This document shows positions 7,857 to 17,367 of a DNA stretch of 64,000 nt, one piece after another (within the stretch, counting starts at the first letter, position 1; every line of letters begins with the position of its first letter). The stretch comes from JBALVT01 sp965262875 (GTDB lineage: Bacteria; Pseudomonadota; Gammaproteobacteria; Pseudomonadales; Halieaceae). The translations under genes were made by a program, and so were the position numbers. Location: the NCBI GenBank assembly GCA_965262875.1, contig OZ253569.1, positions 310,001 through 374,000 of the forward strand, in the 5' to 3' direction. The notes beneath the pieces were generated by a model. The model worked only from the letters and a program-made list of their open reading frames with translations. It made no database searches and had not been told where the DNA came from.

Positions 7857-9536
7857 CTAATAACTATGCACTTCGTTTGTGATAATAACGCCCATTTCTT
7901 TCGCGTAGCGCTCCCACAACTGAATCATTTCCTCGAGAATGCCGGGGCGATCCCGCGCCAGATCTTGTTGCTCGGCCGCATCCACAGCCAGATTGAAAAG
8001 CTGCCAATCACCGGTGCCGTAGGGTTTCGGCATCATAACCAGCTTCCAGTCGCCCCTGCGAATTGCGCGCCGGTTATTAAATTCCCAACCCATCACCTGG
8101 TCGGGGCCGTGCACAGCTAGAGATTTCCCCCGCAGCAGTGGCAACATGGATTGCCCTTTCATGGGCAGCACGTCCCTACCCCGATAGAATGTCCCGGGGT
8201 GCTCGACACCCGCCAGCGCCAAAACGGTAGGCATCACATCCATTACTGAGACAAAACCGTGCTCTATGCCGCCGTTGCCAACAAAACCAGGGTAGCTGAT
8301 AAACGCCGGGGCGCGGATACCGCCCTCGCTGGTATACGCCTTGTGCAGACGAAAAGGCACCATCGAAGCCCGCGCCCAATTGGGGCCGTACCACAGATAG
8401 GAGTTGGCCGAGCCCATATTGGCCAGACTGTTGTCGCAACAACGGGCGATATAAGCGGCGAGTGGCGGCATGGCCCGATCCAGGTGATGGCCTTCAGCGC
8501 CGTTATCTGACATGAAGATAACCAAGGTATTGTCCAGTTGTGCGTTGGCTTCCAGGGCGTCGAGTACGCGACCCACATGGCGATCAATATCGTCCACCAT
8601 GGCCGCGTAGATCTCCATCTTGCGCGCCGCCACTTTCTTCTCTTCATCACCCAATTGATCCCAGGCCAGCTCGCCCGACAATCTGGGTGCAGCCACGATA
8701 TGCCCGGATACGAGTCCTCGCGCCTGCACCCCCGCCAGACGCCGTTCATGTAATTTGTCATAGCCCCCATCGTATCGGCCGCGGTATTTGGCAATCGATG
8801 CGTCCGGCGCCTGCAGAGGCCAATGGGGGGCGGTATAGGCCAGATAGGCAAAGAAGGGGATGTGCTCGCCCGCGGGGTCTTGAACCCTACCCTCGTCGAT
8901 GTACTCGATCATCTTGTCGGTGTAAGACCGGGTCGAGTAAAAATCCCCAGGCAGCGAGACCAATTCGCCACCCTCGCGGTACAGGGCTTTTTCCGGCGAG
9001 AGCCCCAGGTCATCTAAATGCCCCCCGCCCCCCTGAAGCAGGGCGAATGATTTTTCGAAACCGCGCGCAGCGGGCCCCTGGTTCTTCTCAAGCCCGAGAT
9101 GCCACTTGCCGGTCATGTAGGTGTGATAACCCGCATCCCGAAGCAATTCCGCGAGGGTTACCATCCGATGATTCAGGTAGCCCTCATAACCGGGCTGATT
9201 GTCCTGATTGGGAGCCATTGCCTCCGCCATATTACCGAGGCCCACCAGGTGATGGTCAGTACCGGAGAGCAGCATTGCCCGGGTCGGCGAGCAGGTCGGG
9301 GCGGTGTGGAAGTCACTGAATCGCACCCCAGCCATGGCCAGTCTGTCCAGGTTCGGCGTATCGATCTCACCACCGTAGCTGCCCAGGTCGGTATAGCCCA
9401 TGTCGTCCACCACCACCAGCAAAATATTGGGGCGATCCGACTGGGGGGCGGAGCTCGCCGCGTCTGCCCAGCAACAAAGTCCGAGGGACAGCGCTAGTGC
9501 CAACAGGACTTTACCTGAAATCCATTGCATCCTCAT
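7857..9536 (-). CDS. Secreted arylsulfatase-like sulfatase
   Basis: The 559-residue product begins with a signal peptide (hydrophobic residues about 9-26, Ala-rich cleavage region). The N-terminal metal site VVVDDMGYTDLG and the maturation motif CSPTRAMLLSG (Cys82) follow. The TGKWHLG and IFMSDNGAEG segments complete the active site. Length and the TDHHLVGLGNM motif resemble bacterial arylsulfatases of the AtsA type. It lies 141 bases downstream of a TonB receptor gene, with a terminator-like hairpin between, suggesting that receptor and sulfatase serve uptake and desulfation of one substrate class. Confidence 0.92.
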   Translation of the reverse strand: MRMQWISGKVLLALALSLGLCCWADAASSAPQSDRPNILLVVVDDMGYTDLGSYGGEIDTPNLDRLAMAGVRFSDFHTAPTCSPTRAMLLSGTDHHLVGLGNMAEAMAPNQDNQPGYEGYLNHRMVTLAELLRDAGYHTYMTGKWHLGLEKNQGPAARGFEKSFALLQGGGGHLDDLGLSPEKALYREGGELVSLPGDFYSTRSYTDKMIEYIDEGRVQDPAGEHIPFFAYLAYTAPHWPLQAPDASIAKYRGRYDGGYDKLHERRLAGVQARGLVSGHIVAAPRLSGELAWDQLGDEEKKVAARKMEIYAAMVDDIDRHVGRVLDALEANAQLDNTLVIFMSDNGAEGHHLDRAMPPLAAYIARCCDNSLANMGSANSYLWYGPNWARASMVPFRLHKAYTSEGGIRAPAFISYPGFVGNGGIEHGFVSVMDVMPTVLALAGVEHPGTFYRGRDVLPMKGQSMLPLLRGKSLAVHGPDQVMGWEFNNRRAIRRGDWKLVMMPKPYGTGDWQLFNLAVDAAEQQDLARDRPGILEEMIQLWERYAKEMGVIITNEVHSY

Positions 9537-9629
9537 TCATTCTGCCGTGAGAAGGATAGGGATTCGTGTGCCGGGTTATCGGACAGTGGGGCCAGAAACA
9601 GTTCAGTTCGATACTTCGCCCGATATGAG

Positions 9630-9676
9630 AATAAAAAATGCGGCCGCCGATGGCATGAACACCTGCGGCCGCCAGG
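9630..9676 (-). terminator. Intrinsic terminator after the TonB receptor gene
   Basis: On the minus strand the receptor stop at 9678 is followed at once by two copies of GCGGCCGC (9672-9665 and 9647-9640), which can pair as a GC-only stem. A run of six T follows at 9639-9634. This is the classical layout of a Rho-independent terminator reading in the direction of the receptor gene. Confidence 0.7.
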
Positions 9677-9677
9677 C

Positions 9678-12173
9678 TTAGTTAAAGAGGTAGCTTAGCT
9701 GCACCCCGTATCGCGCTCCGCGCTCACGTCCTGGGCCGCCAGCATCGTGAATCAGATCCCGGCTCCCGCTCAAAAACCGGAAGGAGTTTGAATTCGTACG
9801 CCGCTCATCAGTAACATCACGACCATAGAGGGCTACCTCCCACTGGCCATTTTCTGGCGCTATTGCCAGCCGCAGGTCAAGGCGATGCCAGTTCGGGGCT
9901 GTGGCCAGCGGATCGCCGGAGATGCTGTCCATCTCATAGCCGTCACTGGTAATGAAATTTGCACTGGCCGTCAGCTGTAAGTCGCCCCAGCTCGCACGAT
10001 ATTCCGGTTGTAGATTTAAAGACCAGTCAGATGAAAAGGGCAGCCTCTTGCCAGCGCCATCAATGAAGCAGGGGGCCATGGGGTTTCCTCCCGCGTCGAT
10101 CACGGCCTGTTTGGCGTCCAGCGAATTGCAGCTCGCGCCATCGTATTCGTCATACTCGGCCTCGCCATAGGAGCCGGAAAAGCCCAGGGAAAAACTATCG
10201 GTGACGGCCCAGCGGCCATCGATCTCTATGCCTCTCGTATGCGCTTCGGCGGCATTGTCGGTGATGAACTGCCCGGTCGCCGGGACAAAAATCGATACTT
10301 GCAGATCTGTAAAATCGGTGTTGTAAAGAGCCGTGTTCAATACCAGAGTGCCATCCAACAACAACGCTTTTACACCGACTTCCCAGCCCTCGGCGTACTC
10401 CGGGTCATAGGTAAACGGGTCTGGCAGGGCGCCGCCAATCGGCGGTGACATCACAAATCCGCCGGCTTTCAGGGCCTCGGAATATTTGGCGTAAAACATA
10501 ATGCCTTCGCTCATGTCCCACTGTACACCCACCTCTGGTAAAAAATCCTCGGTATCGGCTTCACCTGATACCGGGGCGCCAAAGGGCTCGTCGTCGTCAA
10601 ACGTAGTAGCCCCAATGCGCAGACGTGCTCGCTCGGGGGTCAGGGTGCCATCCTTTTCGATCTCCACGTAGCGGCCGCCTACATTTACGCGAAAACTGTC
10701 TGTTACGCTATAGGTCGAATTGAAAAATGCGGAGAGCCAGCGGGAATCTTCATTGAGCGGGCCGCCAAAGCCGACGGCGCTGAATACCGTGGGATTCATA
10801 TCCGGAGCCGGTGGCACAAAGCCTCCGGAGAAGAAATTGGGAAGATCAAATAACCACGGTAGATGGACGTCGATCTGCGTCTCGATTTCATGGTCCTGGT
10901 AATAGGCGCCGACCATCCAGGTGAATCGCTGGTCCTCGGCCGAACTCAAACGGATCTCCTGAGCAAATTGCTCGAAGGTTTCAGCGCGCTCGCCGGCAAA
11001 AACAGCGAAAGAGCTCATATCCGGGTCCGTGATATCGTGTTTGTCGTACTCCACGTAAGACGTGACGGAACTCAGCATGAGACCAGTGTCGTTAATGTCC
11101 CAGTCAAACGCCAGCAGCCCAACGTCGGAATCGTGCACCCGCTTTTCTTCCTGGGTAAAGGCGTCTACGTTATTCAGGTCCCTGGCCACAGGGCTGAACG
11201 GTTGGCCCCAGTAATTGGGATCGCCCGGCACAGCGCCGCTGGCGGCATTGAGCTCGTCCATTGCCGCCCGCACATCAATCGCGCCGCCGGTGCCAACCAC
11301 GCCATCCAGTTTGTCCAGATTGATGCCATTAAAGGCGGCATCCAGTGCACACAGTGCACCGAGACCCGGAGCGATAACATCGTTAGAGAAACTCAGCGCA
11401 GGTCGTGTTTCACAGCGTGAATATTCATTTGGAACACCCACCTGAGACACATCCTGATGCTCGTACTTAAAGGTCAACTCAAAATCATCTCGTGGTGTCC
11501 ATACACCGATAATACGCGCGCCCCAGTTTTCCTTGGTGGCCAGATCGTCACCGGTAATCACATGCGTGTAGCCGGTGTCTTCCAACTCGTAATAGCGCCC
11601 GGACACACGAACAGACAGAGTATCCGACACCGGACCGCCGTATGCGCCGTCGACACTGAGTTCCTCATCACTACCATAGGAGGCCGAAATACTGCCCTCC
11701 CACTGATCTCCAGGTCGGCGACTGATATAACTCAGCGCGCCGGCTGTAGCACTCTGGCCGGCAAATACTGGTGCCGGGCCCCGCACTACTTCAACCCGCT
11801 CCAGATCAAAGAAACTGCTCTGACCCATATTATCGCGACCGTAATAAACCCCGTCGTGAAATTGCGCGACCGCCTGTTCAAAGGCCTCATTGGCCACTGG
11901 GGTACCCACTCCACGAACAGAGATGTTCTGGCCGGTTAGCGCGTCCGACATGAACAAATTCGGCACGAAGGTTGCGAGGTCCTCCATATCGGAAAAGCCA
12001 CCGGCTTGTATGTCATCGCCAGTAATGGCCACAATCGAGATGGGTACTTCCTGCAAGTTCTGTTCACGTTTTTGCGCCGAGACGATTATTTCCTCGAGAA
12101 CCTGTGCGTGTAGCGGCGATGTGACGGCGGCAGCTACGGCCAAACTCATTGCATTCTTGAAGATTTTACGCAT
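9678..12173 (-). CDS. TonB-dependent outer-membrane receptor
   Basis: The 831-residue product starts at 12173 (MRKIFKNAMSLAVAAAV signal peptide; an upstream Met at 12269 lacks a signal). A TonB-box-like segment EEIIVSAQKR and the plug domain (EVPISIVAITGDDI, SVRGVGTPV, VEVVRGPAP) follow. The beta-barrel ends in GVQLSYLFN with terminal aromatic strands. The family imports siderophores, vitamins, glycans or aromatic compounds using proton-motive force through TonB. Neighbouring sulfatases and amidohydrolases point to an organic sulfated substrate rather than iron, but this is inference from context. Confidence 0.93.
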   Translation of the reverse strand: MRKIFKNAMSLAVAAAVTSPLHAQVLEEIIVSAQKREQNLQEVPISIVAITGDDIQAGGFSDMEDLATFVPNLFMSDALTGQNISVRGVGTPVANEAFEQAVAQFHDGVYYGRDNMGQSSFFDLERVEVVRGPAPVFAGQSATAGALSYISRRPGDQWEGSISASYGSDEELSVDGAYGGPVSDTLSVRVSGRYYELEDTGYTHVITGDDLATKENWGARIIGVWTPRDDFELTFKYEHQDVSQVGVPNEYSRCETRPALSFSNDVIAPGLGALCALDAAFNGINLDKLDGVVGTGGAIDVRAAMDELNAASGAVPGDPNYWGQPFSPVARDLNNVDAFTQEEKRVHDSDVGLLAFDWDINDTGLMLSSVTSYVEYDKHDITDPDMSSFAVFAGERAETFEQFAQEIRLSSAEDQRFTWMVGAYYQDHEIETQIDVHLPWLFDLPNFFSGGFVPPAPDMNPTVFSAVGFGGPLNEDSRWLSAFFNSTYSVTDSFRVNVGGRYVEIEKDGTLTPERARLRIGATTFDDDEPFGAPVSGEADTEDFLPEVGVQWDMSEGIMFYAKYSEALKAGGFVMSPPIGGALPDPFTYDPEYAEGWEVGVKALLLDGTLVLNTALYNTDFTDLQVSIFVPATGQFITDNAAEAHTRGIEIDGRWAVTDSFSLGFSGSYGEAEYDEYDGASCNSLDAKQAVIDAGGNPMAPCFIDGAGKRLPFSSDWSLNLQPEYRASWGDLQLTASANFITSDGYEMDSISGDPLATAPNWHRLDLRLAIAPENGQWEVALYGRDVTDERRTNSNSFRFLSGSRDLIHDAGGPGRERGARYGVQLSYLFN

Positions 12174-12439
12174 AGCAGTACTCCGTTGACGCGGATTGGA
12201 CTCACAACGCCGCTTGTGTTTGAGTTGATTCTGGAATGTGAATAGCTGATTGATTATTCGTATTTCCATTTTATTTTCCCCGCTCGATTGATCTGGTGGC
12301 GCTAGTCCTTCTTAATTCTGCTGCATAGTTCTATGGATAATGGATGAAGCTTACAAGACCTGTAGATCGCCACAATTAGCCAAAAGTTGTACTGAGAGAT
12401 TTTATTTGCCACATGCCTTCAGGACATCACACAGCCGAC

Positions 12440-14137
12440 TCAGCCCTCAAACACGACTCGGCCCTCAAATACCGTAAACAACACCTTGACCTCACTCACC
12501 TCGGTAATTGGAATATCAAATATATTCCGATCCAGGACGATAAAATCGGCATACTTACCCACTTCGATTGACCCCGAATGGGCCTCTTTCTTCATCGCAA
12601 CAGCGCCGTTGCGAGTATATATCTGTAACGCCTGCGAAAGCTCAATGGCCTGTTCCGCCCAGAATTGTTCTCCCGTATTGGTATAGGGATCGCGGCGTGT
12701 AATCATGGCTTCGATCCCGGGCCAGGGGCTTGGATCGGGGGCAACGGATGGCCAATCGGATCCGTATATGACTAAAGCGCCTGCCTGCAGGAGTGACTTT
12801 ATTGGAAAGATCCGCTTGCCCCTCTCCACACCCACGGCCTTGCCTACCGCAATGCTAAGCGGTGAGGGATACCAGATAACCGGTGACATCTCGGCGGCGA
12901 CATTCAACTCCCTGAATCGTGGAATATCGTCTGGATGAATAAACTCGGCATGGGCTATCTCGTGGATTAAGCCGTCATCTTCATTCGACTGCCTTGCCGC
13001 TTCGAACGCGTCCAGCGATTCCCTCAGAGCCCGGTCCCCGGTAGCATGAATCTTGATGCTTAGTCCCCGGGCATCGAGTTGAATAACATCTCGCTTGAGT
13101 TGCTCGGGGCTATGCTTCGATTCGCCAGTAAAGGCGTCACCATGGATCTCATCGGGCACGTAGGGGTCTAGCATGGCCGCCGTCCGCATTGGCGGAATAC
13201 CATCGAGGACGATCTTGATGAAATTGGGATCATGCCTTTCACTGTGATACCCGGCGCGCTGTGTTACGGCATGCTTTTCTTCCTCCGTCGCTTCAGTTCC
13301 GGCGTATTTCCAGGCCAGACTGGAGGCGACCCGCATGGTCAACTGCCCGGATTTATCCAAGGCAGCGTACGCTCTCAGAGAGTTCTCATGGGCAAGCGCA
13401 TCCTTGACTGAAGTCACACCGACTCTGTTCAGCTCCGGTATGGACCACTGCAGTGCCTGTACATTCTGGCTGTCACTGTAAGCGGGAATACGATGCAATA
13501 CAGCAGAGGCCGCTTCCCCCCGTAACCATCCGGTCGGTTCGCCAGCTTCATCCTTTTCGATGGCACCGCTTGCCGGCGCCGAACCTTCTGAAGTGACTCC
13601 CAGGACTTCCAGGCCTTTCGAGTTAAACAGAGCACCGCGTGCTGTTCGGACATAGACAGGATGGCTGTTCGTTGCCCTATCAAGTAGTGATTTATGCGGT
13701 ACGATATCAGATTGGAAAAACTCCGCCGGCCACATACCGCCGCGAATCCATTGGCCCCTGGGGGTATTTTTCGCGCAGATCTCGAGTTTGTTTACAATTT
13801 CATCGATGGTGGCGGTAATCGGAAATCCGCATTGCAGCAACTCCTTCTGGCCGGCATCGAGAGGATGCGCATGCAGATCGTTGATCCCGGGCATGGCCAT
13901 ACGACTCTCGAGATCGATGATTTCCGTAGCAGGCGTTATAAACGCTGTCATCTCCTCCATCACGCCAACATGAATGAACTTGCCTTCGCGAATAGCCATG
14001 GCCTCCGCCCAAACCTGGGAGTCATTGACCGTATATATCCTGCCGTTTTTATACACCACATCCGCAGATTGCGAAGAGGCCGAAGAAGCCAACAGCAGGG
14101 ATAGAACTATGCTTGCAATGAGAAAGACGTGATTCAT
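12440..14137 (-). CDS. Exported YtcJ-type amidohydrolase
   Basis: The 565-residue product starts at 14137, where a signal peptide begins (hydrophobic residues 4-18, then SSASSQSAD); the longer frame to 14203 would hide it. Amidohydrolase features are GINDLHAHPLD (first metal ligands), KIHATGDRALRES, HAEFIHPDD, YGSDWPSVAPDP and KYADFIVLDR near the end. The family hydrolyses amides or other C-N bonds and contains several exported members of unknown substrate. It lies 22 bases downstream of the kinase pseudogene on the same strand, so it belongs to the SDR/aminotransferase/kinase transcript. Confidence 0.88.
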   Translation of the reverse strand: MNHVFLIASIVLSLLLASSASSQSADVVYKNGRIYTVNDSQVWAEAMAIREGKFIHVGVMEEMTAFITPATEIIDLESRMAMPGINDLHAHPLDAGQKELLQCGFPITATIDEIVNKLEICAKNTPRGQWIRGGMWPAEFFQSDIVPHKSLLDRATNSHPVYVRTARGALFNSKGLEVLGVTSEGSAPASGAIEKDEAGEPTGWLRGEAASAVLHRIPAYSDSQNVQALQWSIPELNRVGVTSVKDALAHENSLRAYAALDKSGQLTMRVASSLAWKYAGTEATEEEKHAVTQRAGYHSERHDPNFIKIVLDGIPPMRTAAMLDPYVPDEIHGDAFTGESKHSPEQLKRDVIQLDARGLSIKIHATGDRALRESLDAFEAARQSNEDDGLIHEIAHAEFIHPDDIPRFRELNVAAEMSPVIWYPSPLSIAVGKAVGVERGKRIFPIKSLLQAGALVIYGSDWPSVAPDPSPWPGIEAMITRRDPYTNTGEQFWAEQAIELSQALQIYTRNGAVAMKKEAHSGSIEVGKYADFIVLDRNIFDIPITEVSEVKVLFTVFEGRVVFEG

Positions 14138-14159
14138 GGGTGAGTCTACTCTTGGTTGG

Positions 14160-15204
14160 CTAAGGTGACGCGGCATTGTCCAGGTAATCTCGTGCCAACG
14201 CACAGGCTCTACGCGTAAACATGGGCACTAGTTCCTGGGCGGTTTGGGTCTCGCTGCGGGTGTGAGCCCAGCCCAGATAAGTAAAGGAGCGCACCAGTAA
14301 GAACAGAGGCAGCTGCTCCAACTGACTATCCGGTAATGGGCGGTGTTGTCGATAGCCCGCCACAAGCGCGCTGTAAGCCTGTGGGTAGTAATCCTCCTCC
14401 ATCTCAAAATAGAGGGCCGTCGCCAATTCAAACAGATGCCAGCCGAAACCGGCGTCATCAAAGTCGATCAGGCGTACAGTCTCGCCATCCACCATCAGGT
14501 TTTCGGCAAGGAAATCCGCGTGGATCAGGCTGTAGTACTCGTCATTGGCGGGAACACCTGCATAGGCGGTGAGATCAATCCGCGCGCGCTCGCGAGCCCG
14601 CAGCAGCAGCTTCTTTTCCTCGGCAGTCAGGGACGCCAGCTCCCAGAACGGTCCCCAGAAGGGCGCTTCACCTACCAAGCCTGCCACATCCCAGGCATGG
14701 CGGGTAAATTCCTGTGGTAGTGCCCAGCCTATGGCCTGATTATGGAGCCGCGCGGCCAACTGGCCGATAGTACCGTACACCTCGGATACGCCTGCTGGAT
14801 CAGCAACCCCCTCCTCCACCAAGCCCAGCTGCCGGCCTTCCACCCACTCGAAAATATCTACCTGCCGGGGTTCTGGAACCGCCGCTACCTGCACCGCTAC
14901 AAACAGCGCACCGTCGCAAGCGGGTACGATGGGGGTACAGCAATACCGGCAGCGTCCAGTGCCGCCATCCACTGCAGCTCTGATTGCAGCTCTACTCACT
15001 GTGGTAGGCATGGCGATGAATACGCAGCGCATAGCTGGCACCTTCTTGGGTCGTGACCTTGAATACCGCGTTTTCCCGGTACTTGATCAGAGCCAGTTCG
15101 CTACCCTGCAGGCTCCACAAAGGGAGTGCGGCACTTGCCAGTGCGGCCATCGCTCCCGTTTGCCCTGCCTCATTCATCTGATAAAAATCTGCCATCATCT
15201 TCAC
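14160..15204 (-). pseudogene. APH-fold small-molecule kinase (hydroxylysine-kinase-like), frameshifted
   Basis: The N-terminal part (15204-14992) encodes ALIKYRENAVFKV and YALRIHRHAYHSE, the nucleotide-binding lobe. A shifted frame then gives VELQSELQWMAALDAAG, and a further shift reaches VPEPRQVDIFEWVEGRQLG. The C-terminal lobe has the Brenner motif IHADFLAENLMV and the DFG-equivalent LIDFDDAG. Two single-base shifts within about 100 bases (15004 and roughly 14930) break it. The start GTG (15204) overlaps the restored stop of the aminotransferase. Family members phosphorylate aminoglycosides, choline, ethanolamine or hydroxylysine. The adjacent phospho-lyase-like aminotransferase favours the last two. 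Confidence 0.78.
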
Positions 15205-16496
15205 AGCTCCGCCAGGCAGTCTTCGAGGGCGGCCAGTAAAGTATCCGCGTGTGTGCAGTTAAAGGGCATAGGGGGCGCATTTTCAACACATTGTCGTGGG
15301 GACCGCTGCGACTGATCAGTACACCGCGCCGAGCCATGGCATTGATCACAGTGTCGGCCTGTTCGGTGGCAGGAGTCCTGGTCTTGCGGTCAGTTACCAG
15401 TTCGGTCGCAAAAAACAGGCCCTTATCGCGCACGTCTCCGATAATCTCGAACCTGTCCTGCAAGGCTCTGAGCCCCCTGGCCACATAGGCCCCTACCTCC
15501 ACAGCATTACTCAACAGCGCTTCCTCTTCCAGCACATCCAGCACCGCCATACCCACCGCACAGGACACCGGATTACCGGCGAAGGTGTTAAAGTACAGGG
15601 CCCAGGCACCGAAGGCATCGACCAGGTCAGCCCGTGCCACCACACCCGCCAGGGGATGGCCGTTGCCCATGGGCTTGCCCAGAGTGACAATATCGGGGGT
15701 CACCCCCTAATTGATGAGACCACCAATGCCGCCCTGTGCGGCCAAAACCTCCCTGCACCTCATCCGCAATAAATAAACCGCCCGCCGCTCGCACGCGGTG
15801 CACCGCCGCTGCGATGAAACCGTCGGGGGCGTCCAACAAGCCTTCATTGGCAAGATCCGGGCAGATCAAAATACCGGCCACGCCAATGCCCTGCTCCTGA
15901 AACCCGGCGATGGCCCGATCGACCTGGGCCAGGTAGAACTCACTCAATTGATCTGAAGTCGCACCCTCTGGTAAGCGGTAGGAACACGGCGCTGCAATAC
16001 CGCGTACCCGAGAACTGAATCTTGCCTCCGGCATAAAGCCTGTGCCCAATTCCGCCACCGCTTCGGTGTTACCGTGATAGGCGCAATCGGTTACGATGAT
16101 GCCCTGTGCGCCGGTGTGCTGCCTGGCCATCCGTAACGCCACCTCATTCGCCTCACTGCCGGTGCAGGTGCAGGTGCAGGTGCAGGTGAGCATGGCCATG
16201 GACAGGGGATCAACAAACAATGCCGTAAGCCGCTCTAGGTACTCCACGATTCCATCGTGCAGATAGCGGGTGTGCGTATTGAGGGTAGCCGCCTGGCGAG
16301 ACAGGGCATCCACGACCCGAGGATGACAATGGCCCACATGGGGCACATTGTTGTAGACATCGAGGTAGCGTTTGTCGTCTGCGTCGAACAACCACACCCC
16401 CTCACCCCGAACCAGCTGCAATGGCTGCTGGTAAAATAGGGGCGAATACCTGCCCAGTACCTGTAAGCGACGCTCCAGAAGCGACTTACTGTCCAT
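15201..16496 (-). pseudogene. Class-III PLP enzyme, ethanolamine-/hydroxylysine-phosphate phospho-lyase-like, frameshifted
   Basis: The N-terminal half contains NNVPHVGHCHPRVV, nearly the signature of the ETNPPL/PHYKPL branch of class-III aminotransferases, then YLHDGIVEY, GSEANEVALRMARQHTG and IADEVQGGFGRTG. Near 15705 a run of five G (four would keep frame) shifts translation. The other frame continues with VTPDIVTLGKPMGNGHP (PLP lysine) and YFNTFAGNPVSCAVG. A second shift in a C run near 15267 replaces the expected MRPPMPF end. With both corrected the gene stops at 15201, overlapping the kinase start, and its own start overlaps the SDR gene by 11 bases. The known enzymes eliminate phosphate and ammonia from phospho-amino-alcohols, yielding aldehydes. 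Confidence 0.82.
16161..16190. repeat. In-frame hexanucleotide tandem repeat in the PLP enzyme
   Basis: Four perfect GGTGCA units (16161-16184) and a fifth degenerate unit GGTGAG follow one another. On the coding strand they give alternating Thr-Cys (LTCTCTCTCTGSEAN) immediately before the phosphate-binding GSEAN motif, where relatives have only a short TNSGSEAN-like turn. The number of units is therefore probably above the ancestral state by about three. Confidence 0.85.
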
Positions 16497-17277
16497 AGAA
16501 TCCGTCCATCACCACCTGGCTCTCCGGCAGCGTCGAACCTCCGTCTACCACAATGGTTTGGCCTGTGACATAACCCGCCTCCTCCGAGGCCAGGAACAAC
16601 ATAGTATTGGCAATATCTTCAGGCATCCCGAGATGACCCTGGGGAATACAGGCCGCCATGGCCTTGATCTCGCCGTCGTCACCCAGAGCCGACATCGCCT
16701 GGGTGAGAATATAGCCCGGTTCGACGCCGTTGACGGTGATGTTCTCGCGCGCGTATTCCAACGCCGCGGTGCGAATGAGGCCGTTTAGTCCACTTTTGGA
16801 CATGGCATAGTGGGCGGTACCCGGCATGGCTACGCGCGGTCCGGTGACTGAGGAGGTAAAGATTAGCCGGCCCCAGCCTTGATCCCGAAAATAGGGCACG
16901 CAGGCCTGGGTCATCCAGACAGCGGCTTTCATATTGACGGAAAGCGTTCGATCGAGTACCTCGTCGCTCAGTTCTTCTAATGTATAAAGGGGATAAATCG
17001 CCGCATTGTGTACGCCGATGTCGATGCGACCGTAGTGATTGACCGTTTTCGCTACCGCTGCTTCAAGCTCACCACGCTCGCCCACATCACACTGAATCAA
17101 AAGCGCCTCTCCACCAGCGGCTGTGATCCCGTCAACCGTTTCCTGACCATTACCCGCGCTGCGGGTAGCTACAACCACCCGGGCGCCATCCCGGGCAAAG
17201 ACAGTGGCAACTCCCTCGCCGATGCCCTGACCGGCGCCCGTGACCATGGCGACCCTGCCTTCTAGAACTCCTAACAT
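16486..17277 (-). CDS. SDR-family oxidoreductase
   Basis: The 263-residue product is a classical short-chain dehydrogenase. TGAGQGIGEG near residue 15 binds the nucleotide, HNAAIYPLYT replaces the NNAG motif, and a Ser (TSSVTG) with HYAMSKSG supplies the Ser-Tyr-Lys set. VNGVEPGYI and YVTGQTIVVDGGSTLP follow. The substrate is unknown. It is the first gene of a tightly coupled run: its stop overlaps the PLP-enzyme start by 11 bases. This suggests it acts on the aldehyde or alcohol made by the downstream kinase and phospho-lyase pair (inference). Confidence 0.9.
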   Translation of the reverse strand: MLGVLEGRVAMVTGAGQGIGEGVATVFARDGARVVVATRSAGNGQETVDGITAAGGEALLIQCDVGERGELEAAVAKTVNHYGRIDIGVHNAAIYPLYTLEELSDEVLDRTLSVNMKAAVWMTQACVPYFRDQGWGRLIFTSSVTGPRVAMPGTAHYAMSKSGLNGLIRTAALEYARENITVNGVEPGYILTQAMSALGDDGEIKAMAACIPQGHLGMPEDIANTMLFLASEEAGYVTGQTIVVDGGSTLPESQVVMDGFYGQ

Positions 17278-17367
17278 ATGACAACTCCGTAATGTATGGC
17301 ACTTTGCAGGAGAGTAACCCAGGCGGGTTGGGTCGACTATCGGTCAAAAGTTAGACATCGGGAGAAA

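Noticed and set aside
8540..9319. Plus-strand 259-residue open frame inside the second sulfatase
   Set aside because: It is antisense to a clearly conserved sulfatase and has an Arg/Pro-rich composition typical of a shadow frame in GC-rich DNA.
10863..11420. Plus-strand 185-residue open frame inside the TonB receptor
   Set aside because: It lies opposite the conserved barrel region, without a recognisable domain or ribosome site.
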